From Brachyhypopomus gauderio (Eukaryota > Chordata > Actinopteri > Gymnotiformes > Hypopomidae), in assembly GCF_052324685.1 (NCBI RefSeq), contig NC_135226.1, forward strand, positions 19,110,973 to 19,174,972: 64,000 nt of DNA. The letters run 5' to 3'. Both the position numbers and the translations under genes were made by a program. This document shows positions 21,353 to 39,000 of this stretch, piece after piece. The notes below the pieces were generated by a model. It was given only the letters and a program-made list of their open reading frames with translations. It was not told where the DNA came from and made no database searches. Positions within the stretch are counted from its first letter, which is position 1, and each line of letters starts with the position of its first letter.

Positions 21353-24300
21353 GTGCCGGTCGAACGTCATACGGTCTCACTTTTGACAGTCGGGCAGCTC
21401 TGGTGCTAATTTAAGGGGGACCGACGGAAGTTGTCGCTCAGTGTGAAACTCTTTGATTTGTGGTGTGAGGAAGGAGATAATGTAATGTACTCCTGTGTCC
21501 CCACAGAACAGCTGATCTCAACAGCCATGTGCGTTTGACTGGCGTTCTTGACTTCATCACTCGGCCCTGTTTACGTGTTTCAGCCTGTCATCTGAGATAT
21601 GAGTGTTTCATACAATAACCAGTGGTGTCCAGCTCATAATAGTCTGATTCTACCGAAGGCGTTAGAATTGCAGGACTGGATCTGAGAACCTATGTGCTAT
21701 AACTTCATGTATAAATTACTGCAAAGTACCAACAGTTGGATTTCGAATTACTTGCTGACAAAATCTAATAAGCTGTCCTGTTTTTAAGAGAGTTTAACCA
21801 ATTGTCAGCATCATTTCAGATTTTTGCCTCTGGTCATTTACTGGCAACGCACATTAATCATGATGACGATAAATGCTCTTTATGACAGGACTTCCAGGAC
21901 GTTGCATTAAACAGCCGACGCAGGGCGGTCGACTACTGCTTGTGCGTCATAAGCATGCTCCTGATAAACAATGTAGCTAATATCTTGGGGTTTCCATGAC
22001 TACAGGTGAGTTGATAATAGTCATTGAATCATCAGGCAAGTTGACTCAGTCGTGTCCGAAGCCAAAAACACATCACCAACCAGAGCCAAATATGAAAAAT
22101 GGTTCCTGGTCATCAGGGCTAAAGTAGTTGGCAGTGATAAGGAATCACAGTCCAGACAAGCTAGCCATGTGTTTGTGGGCACAGATACCAGCGTGACGGA
22201 TCTTTCCTGACCTTCACAGCTGTCAATATCCGTCAATATCATTAAAAACCCAATGCGCCGTCATTCCAACACTAACAGAGCAAGTTAAGCATCCAAACTA
22301 AATTCAAAATAATCCGTCCACTCAGACAAGTCTCACACAACCGCAAGTCACATTCAGAAGCACGTTTCTCTAAGGACTCCCCCCCCCAAGACAGTCCAGT
22401 TACACCAGAAAGTCTCTCCGCACTTGCTTACCTTGTTTATAAAGGCTGTGTGTTGGTAAGTCCCCAGGAGTCCCTGACAGTCTTAGTGCTGGGACATCCC
22501 CGTGCCTCTGGTGCGTGTCAGATGGTGAGACTGTGCGGTGGGTGAAAGCGTTTGACCACACGAGTGTTGCCTTTCTCAGCCTGAGGCTCGTCTGGACCCT
22601 GGGGCCGGCTGTGGTCGCTTCCTGAGCTGTTATGCAGCACGGAGCTGATGCTTTTTCCTCAGGAAGCCGTCCGTCCCCTTTCCTTCTCGCCAACCAACAC
22701 GCCTCCCCCGAAACCCCATGGGACGCTGGGAAACTCAGGCGCTCTGATAAAGCTAATTGGCCTGGGAAGTGTGGTGAGTGGGGCGGCCCTGTTAGGAGTA
22801 CCCCACTTTCTTCTTTTCCTTTTGTTCGTCTGCTGTCTTTCACCAGCGGCCTGGGTTGATAAGGTGGGTGGGGGGGCTCGTGCCGTGGCCCACGGGCCGT
22901 CCCGGGGGCCCAACAGTCACGCAGCGGCCCGAGGGAAGTGAAGTTGAATGGAGGCAGAGCTGTAGATTGTCTCGGGATCCTCTGTCCAACTTTGTGTTCC
23001 CTTTGTGTGCTTGAGTGTTTGTTGATCATGTCCCAAACACAAGCCTCCCGTAAAGGGGGTTTTCCACTGTAATGGCAACGCTGACACGAGCCTTCGGACG
23101 AGCCGGGCTTTGAGCGGCGAGCTAAAGCCAGGGTCACTGGGTACACCCGCAGTGTCTTTACAGGACGTCTTTGTTTGTTTTTCCACATTAAGAACCAGTG
23201 CTGGATTACATCTATGGATCTGTACACTCTGGGCTTTGATCACCACTGTGGAAGTGACAGTCAGCAAGTATATTTATATTCTTCATAGGTCAAAGGAATG
23301 TGTGCATTTTTTTTTCTATGTAACTTTTTAATGATAAAAACACAGACATCTGTAAGTTGGTCCAGGTGCACTGGTTTGGATCTGTGACTTCTTTAATACA
23401 CGCGTCACTTTTGGGAGGTATAAAAGTCTCTGAATTGCATTCTGAATCAGTCTGTATAAATACATCACATATACATGCACTTGAATACAGTACAAATGAT
23501 TACTCAGCAGTTATTCAGTAGGTCTTGTAAGTGGTTCTTCAGAGAAAATGAATTACAAGCTACTACTTGGAAATCAACTGAAATGTTAATTGAATTCTAT
23601 TGGTGGTAAAACAATATTGGCAAAACTAGACAGAAAACTGACAAGCAACTAAACTGAGTGTAAAACACATCAAGTCCTACTTAGATATAATTGCTGCCAG
23701 ACCTGTTGCACAAATCAAGTTTAATAAAAAAAAATTGCAGAGCATGTTTGAACAAAAATGCTTTAAGATCACACTAAAAATGAAAAAAAAAATTATATCT
23801 GTTCTTTAGGCCAGGTGTGATTTAAGTAAGTTATGTTTTTGGCGCCCTCTGCTGATTGAAGTGACTAATAACAAACTTAAAAACGAATAAAGCACAATTC
23901 ACAGTATATGTGAATCATACTACTTCAGTGTCATAAAATACACAGTATTTTTTAAATGTATAAATGTAATAAAGATAGCACAAGATTGAAGTTGAATGCT
24001 AATATTTCACACACCACACAAACTATAAACCAAGATTCAACGTCTTTAATTGAAAGAGGGACATCCAACATTTTTGCAACAAACATACATATCAAATTGA
24101 CATTAAAAAACGTAACATGGTTGATACAGAGGGTAGAAAAAGACCTGAAGATGTTACGTCACGTGCTGGGATAACGGGTGTGTGGGGCTACTGACGGCTA
24201 CTATGGCACCTGCAGGGTCTGAATCTTTAGAAAGGTCTGGGATATTCTGCAGTACTTTTAAACTCATACGTGTGTATTTTGAGTTTGATCTCAAGCAGTT

Positions 24301-24961
24301 AATGGTGTATCAGCAGTAGTGAATGGGTCAGTAGTTCAGGGCTTCAAACCGTCAGACAGACAGGGCTGAACACATTCCTTTGATTACTTATAAATACATA
24401 TAAATAGAATATATAAATTTGAACCAACCCAAAAAAGCCTTACAAGATGTCATATACCGAGTGAACGTTGTGCTTTATACCCAACAAAATTATACAAACG
24501 ACGAACAGAAACACATTCGGGTGAAAAGTGGACTCCGGTGAACACTGTGAGGCTGTGCTTCTGGGTCATTAAGCTGAAAACAGCACCGTTGGCCCGGCCC
24601 GAGAGTTCAAACCAGGGCTCCTCCAGCACACACTACTGGGGGCAGAGTGCTAGGTGTGAAAACAAAAGCAACAGATACTTTGTAGGGAAACAAAACTGCT
24701 TAGAATAAAAGCAACCTGCTGCTCGTGAGGTTCAAGGATCTCCCTGACTTTGTAATTAAAACTAGGCATTAAGAATCGGAGTGAATATCGGTAACGGTAG
24801 GTCGGCGTGCGTCTGTCTGTCTGTTCTATTATGAACATTGCAGGAGTTTTCTCTGGAAGTTCTGCATGCATTATGGATTATGGATGGATTATACAGTCTG
24901 TTGAAATTGTGAACATTCCTGGCTAGCACGGTACAGGCCAGCAGAGGGCGCGCTCTCTCTC

Positions 24962-32324
<7,363 letters not shown>

Positions 32325-33055
32325 GTCCACTTCCACCACTACTGTGTGATGTACCAGCGCCGAGACATAGGAGTGTTCCTATAGACCAGCGCGCGAGTGG
32401 AGCACGGGGAGCAACAACGTCTCCAAAAGGTGAGACGCGCAGGGTCCTAGTGCCGTTGCGTTATTTGTTATTACAATATTGATCTTTTATTTGGGCTCTC
32501 ACAGGGGGCGGGGTTACAGAGGATGCGCAAGAAGAATCCAGTTAGGGGCCCATGCAGGAACACCCCTAATTTGACATCACGGTACGTGGGTGTTCTGTTG
32601 CTTCACTGCATGCTGTCCCTTTAGCTGTTGGCAGTCAGATAATAAAAAATATGTATTTACTTCAATATGACATAACATAAACATAATTTAGAAATTTACA
32701 TTGCCTAATAACTTTTTATAGATGAGCACATGCTTATACTTATCAAAAAAGTCTGAGTTAAATTCTGTTCCAAGGAAAATGATTTTGCTAGCTAATTATA
32801 TTTCTGTATTAAAGTTAGATTCTACCTGATTCTACTTCTAGATTATTAAAGTATATACATTGCATATGTGTGAGTTAAGGTGCCACAGCTATTAAATCAA
32901 AATGCATAGAGCTATTAAATCAAAATGCATGGCTGAACAAACTGCCTCTACAAGTCATTAGGCCAACAAAAAATGTAAACTTTTAATGTTTAAAAGATGA
33001 ACATTTTCCATTAGTCTTTTTCAGTTATGCCAACTACTGATAGAATTAGGCCTAC

Positions 33056-33355
33056 TGTGACGGGCAGGGTGAGCAACTAAAAAGGAAGCGATCACGCCAA
33101 GTCTCAGGGAAAGAGGATGGTTTAATTTAAAGTGCGCAAACCAAAAACCCGTGACATAGTTCCAAATTAAGGATATAATAACCAGCAGTCAACTGGTACA
33201 AAGACAAGACATATATAGACGAACAAACGACCCTCAGGTGAGACGGATCACGGGCCCCGCCGACCTGAGGGACGAACATCACATGACCAAAACAGGACAG
33301 CTGCCGCTGTAGACGGGGGCGACCGGCAGGGGCCCCCCCCACAATGTGACAATTA
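33056..33355. mobile_element. Candidate interspersed repeat with tgtgacg...gtgaca ends
   Basis: A GC-richer island starting tgtgacgggcag and ending acaatgtgaca, with an internal hairpin (cctcaggt...acctgagg near 33234-33272). The composition differs sharply from the AT-rich surroundings and resembles non-autonomous repeats common in fish. No clear target-site duplication was found, so class and ends are uncertain. Confidence 0.3.
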
Positions 33356-33623
33356 CACTGACCCAACATTGACCTAAGTATAGTACATTATGGAAAATTA
33401 TGGTAAATTATGATAAATTAGCTTTCCAGTCATTGGAAAAATAGAGTTGTTAATAGTGTTGTCAATTTTGTTTATTATTTTGAGCCAACACAATATTACT
33501 AGTATGATGACTTTGCAGCTGCACAGTACTGATCAGCATTTAGGAAGAATAGCAAAGCCTCAAAACAATAAAACTACATATGGAATTATACAGTGACCAA
33601 ATCTCTTATTTCCCTTCTTCTTC

Positions 33624-33648
33624 AAAAAAAAAAAAAAAAAAAAAAAAA
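33624..33648. repeat. Poly-A tract, 25 nt
   Basis: Pure A run. It may be a retroposon tail, but no recognisable body lies before it. Confidence 0.9.
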
Positions 33649-33775
33649 GCCAACCAAGATGTGGTTTCCATCATCATGAGATACTTTACCATGAGCAATC
33701 AAGGAACTTTCACCTTTGCTGACCACTTGTTGTCTGACAGACAGAAGTTCTAAATGGAAACTGTAAAATTTCTAA

Positions 33776-33920
33776 AATTCTAAAATGTTCTAGAATAAGA
33801 TTAAGGCAGTAAGGTGTTCTAGAATAAGCTTAAGCCAGTAAGGTGTTCTATAATAAGATTAAGCCAGTAAGGGGTTCTAGAATAAGCTTAAACCAGCAAT
33901 GTGTTCTAGAACATGCTTAA
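33776..33920. repeat. 29-bp minisatellite, about 4-5 copies
   Basis: Unit gttctagaataagattaagg plus cagtaaggt, with increasing divergence toward the right end. Confidence 0.85.
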
Positions 33921-34599
33921 TACCAAAGGGCATGAAATAAGGCCAGGACATTTGGATTTATACATGACAAATAAATTCTGTAATTTTAAGTGTAAATTCA
34001 AGATGGCAAATGAACCCCCGTTCTTTTGCTCTGTGCTCAAAAGCAGGTCCTTCACCCATCTTCCAGTATAAACTGTCCATGTCATTTGTAGCCTTTACAA
34101 TGTGTGGATAGAACATTCCAGGCAAAAACTGTGTTTAATAAAGAAACATTTGGTAAGAAATCGGTTGGCTCTTGATTCAACTTTTAAAACCACTCTTTTG
34201 TTCACCTCTGCAGCAGTGTGCTTGGGGAACTCCTGCTGTAGCTCCATTTTTGCTGACACCACCAAACGATGTGATTTTTCTTGCTCCACTATCCATCGAC
34301 TCACATTCTGTAAAATTCTACTAAATTGTTGCCACTATCTCACATATTGCACCCCGCTGTCCCTGACTTACATCCCACCTGGTGCCATGGGACCCTGATA
34401 CACTCTCAGTCACCAACGCCAGAGTTCTTGGCTGTCCAAGAATGTCTACTCTACTATCTCTCACCATGTTAGCCATACCATTTTTGTCATGTGCACCAAG
34501 TACCTCCTTAATCATTTCACACAGCAATTTTAATGTCATTATATTTTCCCCACTTTTGTTTGTTCCTTCTGTTGCTTCTGTGTTGTTTTCTGTCATATC

Positions 34600-34778
34600 A
34601 TTATGACAGCAGAACGGCTTCCCCATTATGAGTCGTGGTTCTTTTTGAGGTTTCTTTCTCTATTCCTCAGCGAGTTTTTCTTCACCAGTGGTGCTCATCG
34701 CTGTCTCACTGGGTGCATGGCCCCATACATATGTGAAGCTGTTGTAAAGTGTGCTATATAAATACATTTCAATTAATT
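34600..34778 (+). mobile_element. L2-type LINE 3' UTR
   Basis: gaggtttctttctctattcc, tcagcgagtttttcttcacc and gtgctatataaatacattt, in that order, match the standard 3' UTR layout of teleost L2 elements. The sequence just upstream may include a decayed part of the same insertion. Confidence 0.6.
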
Positions 34779-35109
34779 GATATTTTGTGAGGTAAATTCC
34801 AATGGATATTTATAGGTATATGTCAGTAGAAACAGTGCTGGATATGTAGTTAATTCGCCTTTGCACATTTTCAAGAAGATTGTGATTCATGATGAGGAAA
34901 CACTTTGGAGATATGCATACTCAAAGTTGTATGAATCTGATTTGTTGAGGGTACAAATAATATCCATGTCCTGTGATGTCCATATCATTTTCACTCTAGA
35001 TTTCTACAAGGTCTTGATAGAGATCCCCTGTTCTAAGAGCTCGTGCTGCCACCATGTGAGCGAACTCAAAAATGAGACGCTCATCCACATTATACGAGCT
35101 GCAGTTTGA

Positions 35110-35230
35110 TATATTTACAGCCGAAGTAGTTACATATATAGTTATATTATATATACATAATTATTATTAATAATAATATATAATTATATATAATTATAAT
35201 AATTACATATAATTATATATAAACGTTATA
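35110..35230. repeat. AT-rich palindromic block
   Basis: Alternating atataattat/ataattatat strings able to fold into several hairpins. It lies 340-460 bp upstream of the spint2 start. Confidence 0.8.
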
Positions 35231-35405
35231 TACTGTGCTACCGGCTTTAACTCCTAAATTTGTTTATTGACAGGTGATCTCGTATCAGTACTCAGTAGTC
35301 ATTTGAGAATTAATTAAGAGACTTGGTACAACCTACTAGAGATGTATTAACTAACGTAGGTGCAGAGACCGTAAAGTGCAGAAAACAAACTCGTTTCGAC
35401 CAGTT

Positions 35406-35412
35406 TATAAAA
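35406..35412 (+). promoter_or_regulatory. TATA-like box upstream of spint2
   Basis: tttataaaacc lies about 165 bp before the ATG, which would place a start near 35435. The match is good but TATA-like strings are common in this AT-rich DNA. Confidence 0.3.
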
Positions 35413-35449
35413 CCGTGGGACTTTCGCGTAGAGGTTGGTTTTAAAACAA

Positions 35450-35457
35450 TGACGTCA
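35450..35457 (+). promoter_or_regulatory. Full CRE (TGACGTCA) upstream of spint2
   Basis: Perfect 8-bp CREB/ATF palindrome 117 bp before the spint2 ATG, about 40 bp downstream of a TATAAAA-like sequence (35406-35412). Position relative to the true transcription start is unknown. Confidence 0.45.
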
Positions 35458-35573
35458 GTCTATGAGGAAGTTCTTAACAGGAGGAAGAGGAGGAAGAGGA
35501 GGCACACCTGTACACGACACAACTCTCCACGACGCGCCTCGACATTGTCTGCTTTTCTCCAGCGGGGGAAACG

Positions 35574-36000
35574 ATGGTTCGGGGGTTTGTTTTTGCTCTT
35601 GCCTGCCTTGCCCTTGGGCATGAAGGATGCGTTTGGGACGCGAACACTGAATTGCATCAAGGCCTGAGCCCTATATCCATAAACGCAGGTGCGTCGTTTA
35701 TCGATCGCCTTCCGGGAGTCTCCGACCAAGCCTGCCAGAACCTTTGTTGTGAGAACCAGGACTGTCAGATCGCCTACGTTGAACTTCACTCTGATGGCAA
35801 CATCACATGCTTTCTTATACAATGTATGTATGAAGGAAACGACGTTTGTACGCCGTTTGATAGCACTTTGTTCAGATTGTATCGCAAGGTACCCACTACA
35901 ACTACATCTTATACATCTACTTCTACAATTACTACCACAACTACCCCTCCAACTACCCCTACAACTGAGGTCTCGGACGTTCGCTCCGCCAACTCAACAG
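35574..36000 (+). CDS. spint2: spint2 coding exon 1: signal peptide and MANSC domain
   Basis: Donor CTCAACAG|gtaaac, phase 1. It encodes a hydrophobic leader ([11 protein letters not shown]), a MANSC domain with the expected Cys pattern and one N-glycosylation site (GNITC), and a Thr/Pro-rich, probably O-glycosylated stalk. Confidence 0.9.
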
Positions 36001-39000
36001 GTAAACACCGAAACACATTTCGAGTGTTACATGTTCAGAGTCTGTGTCGTAAAGTCTCATGTAAATAACATACAGCGCAGTTTCAAACTGTCCTGTACTG
36101 TATCGTTTTATCATAAGATCATCCATAACTAAAAATAAATCAACTCAGACACCCCCCCAAGATACCCCACAGACATGTGATGTAAGATGTAGAATACTTT
36201 AACACATTTAGGAAGGTGTGACAGTCCTTCCGCGTCAGTGTTGACATGATCTTACCTGGAGATGACTGGTTATGCAAAAATGCAGCATGACAACTCTCTT
36301 GTTCTTGTCTTTGTGTTTGTTCCATCTTCTCAATTACTTGACAAACTGGTAGCCTAATCTTTTGATTGCAGCTGAGATCAACGAGTGGGGGTAAAGCAAA
36401 TCCATGGATTGTAACAAAGAAAAGCATAATGCAATTAATTACAAGCCATCTATTTAGACCTGTTTTAATGTAAATACCCAGTTCAGGAAACCAGCGTCTA
36501 TCAGACTTCTATTTGTGGCTTAAGTTTGTCCAGTAGCTGAGAGCAATCGGGTGTTGTTAAATGGCTGACCCTTAAATCTCCTCTGTGTGTTTCAGATCAC
36601 TGCCATTACAATCAGGCAGTGGGTCCTTGTCGAGCGTCCTTCATCCGGTTCTGCTACAACATCCTCAAACAATCCTGTGAAAATTTTACGTACGGTGGCT
36701 GCGGAGGGAATGCCAACAACTTCAACTCACATGAGGAGTGTTGGGCCTCGTGTGCTGGGGTGACAGGTGTGTAAGGCGTCGTGTGCTGGGGTGACAGGTG
36801 TGTGAGGCGTCGTGTGCTGGGGTGACAGGTGTGTGAGGCGTCGTGTGCTGGGGTGACAGGTGTGTGAGGCGTCGTGTGCTGGGGTGACAGGTGTGTGTGT
36901 TGTGTGATTGTGGTGGCTTTGTTTGAGTTCTTTCAGGAAAGAGGGTTGTTGTAAGAGGGGGTGGGGTAGAAGGATTAGGTGTCTTATTAGATTGTCCTTT
37001 AAGCTGCTAGTTCATGTGGGGTGCTGGGGTAGTTCTTGAGAACTACTGTGTATATAAATTCCTGCTAGGGCTTCACTTGTGTGATGGAATGACAACATCT
37101 GATTCCTCCCAGAGTGAACAAAAGTTACTGGAAAATATGACAAATATAAAGAATCAAAAGCCTGCTTGCTGTTGGCTTTATCCCAGAAGACCTTTTACAA
37201 ATTCATTAATTTCACTATTGTGATGAACTTTTTTATTTATTTATTATTTTTATTTTTTGTTATTATTTTACCATCTAAGTGGTACGTTACATGTTGCTTC
37301 TTATTGTAATAGTGTATTGTAAAATCCTCTAATATTGATTAATTGAATCAACTTGGCAACTTAACAATCAACTTAACATGGTATACAGGCTAAGATGCAT
37401 TCTATGAGTAGATGACAACTCTTGTAAGTCACTCTGGATGAGCACTGCTAAAAGCTGTAAATGTAAAATGAATGAAAAAATATGCAGTGACTGCTTTGAT
37501 CTATTTATGGCCCTTGTACAGTACTTGTATGGTTCAGGAGTTCTGAGTGTCTTGAGGGCAGCCCAAGATATCATGATATATTATATGTGGGACATAATGC
37601 AAGTTTTTTTAAAGTAAACTTTTGTAGGGGTGTAGTATGTCTCTGTCGTTTGAGCTGGGAGGAGGGGTGGAGAGGGAAGCGGTCCTAGACCAGATTAGCT
37701 GATTCAGAACATGCCGTGTGACTTGTGGCTTGTAAGGGTCGCTTTGCTCTGCTTTTCAGTTTACCGTATTCGATTGGTATTGCCTCTGTTCCCACTCCTA
37801 GTCTTGATGTGTTGTGGTAGCGTTTTGTTTAAGAATCTTGCTGACGTGGTTGCATTGAGCCCTCAGCCAGACCGTACGATTTTGATCCATTTTGTTTGTG
37901 ATGGATGAAAGATGCACCACACCCGTAGAGTTGATAAAAATCTTTGTCCCTGCATAGCATAATGGTACACTGGGAGCTCTGAGTCTCATGTGAGCTTCGT
38001 GTTGTTCACCGCCATGAGGAACAGAGGACTGCGTGTGGTTTCTGCTTACGCCCTGTTGTTGAACAACCGGTTGGGTGACCTCTGTTACTGCTACAACAGT
38101 GTTTCTAAGGAGGCCACATGACAAAATGTAAATGTTGAGTGTTCCAGTTGTCACTAGTTTAAATTTCTATCGAGCTCTCTTAGGTGAGACTGAGGGCCAA
38201 TTTTACTAATCTGATTCTGTTTTTCTCTCTATCTTTCAATTTTACACTGTTTACATTTACATACACGGACATGTGACCAAATGAACAAGCTTCAAACACA
38301 CTGAGCAGGAATTTGTGGGGGTTTATTGAATCATTCATGTTGACCGAACGCCGGAATCTTGCACATTCACATCGGCCCACCTTATATTCCAGTGTTCCTT
38401 TCTAGGGCTGACTACTGAATTGCAAATGTCCAAGAAACGGAACAACTCAAATGCTGCGAGAAGGTTTATGTGTGTCTTTTCTTCCTCGTGTGCTTAGGGG
38501 ATGTGGTCCCTGATCCTGAAGCCTCGCCAAAAAAGCCTAGAATGGTCGGACTGGAGAACGAGGAAGGTAATGCATCCTCATCAGAATCAGGGTTTTTATT
38601 AGACACCTCTAATGAATTAATACAGTAAAATGCCTTTGTTGAAATGTGAAGTTAGACCTGCTGTGTCTGGAGAGGATGAGTTGTGAGTTTTCACACTTAT
38701 CTTCTGTGTGACAACCGCCTGATGTTCTTGGACCACGAGGCTTTTTGGGAAGGTCAGCCAGACGAGGGCAGAGTATCTCCATCCTCCAGCCGCCCATATC
38801 ATTCAACTTGGTCTAATCAGTTTTCTCGAAATAAACACCCATGTCTAATCAGTTATATATTTTTGAAGAATTTTTGTACTGTACACAGTTGCAGTTGTTA
38901 TTATAGTAAATATTTAACTCTTTAAGGTCGGTAAGACAATTGGCTATGTAACACCATTTGAGTGAGACGGGAATGGGCTTAAAAATCCAGTCAGACTTGT

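Larger units (their letters stand above)
15405..24961. other. 9.5-kb gap between the exocyst-like gene and ppp1r14a
   Basis: Contains hAT MITE copy B, poly-G and TG tracts and a CpG-richer patch at 20.3-20.7 kb. It also has a GC-rich patch at 22.4-23.1 kb with a long minus-strand open frame I do not trust. The left part probably holds the untranslated first exon(s) of the exocyst-like gene and the right end the ppp1r14a 3' UTR, but neither could be delimited. Confidence 0.5.
32325..35573. other. Divergent intergenic region between ppp1r14a and spint2
   Basis: About 3.2 kb separate the two start codons. It holds GC-rich sequence next to ppp1r14a (32340-32600), a candidate interspersed repeat (33056-33355), a 25-nt poly-A tract, a 29-bp minisatellite, an L2-type tail and an AT-rich palindromic block. 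Promoters of both genes should lie here. No coding sequence is supported. Confidence 0.6.

Noticed and set aside
34095-34626. Open frames upstream of the L2 tail considered as a reverse-transcriptase fragment
   Set aside because: No recognisable RT or endonuclease motif in either strand; only the 3' tail is supportable.
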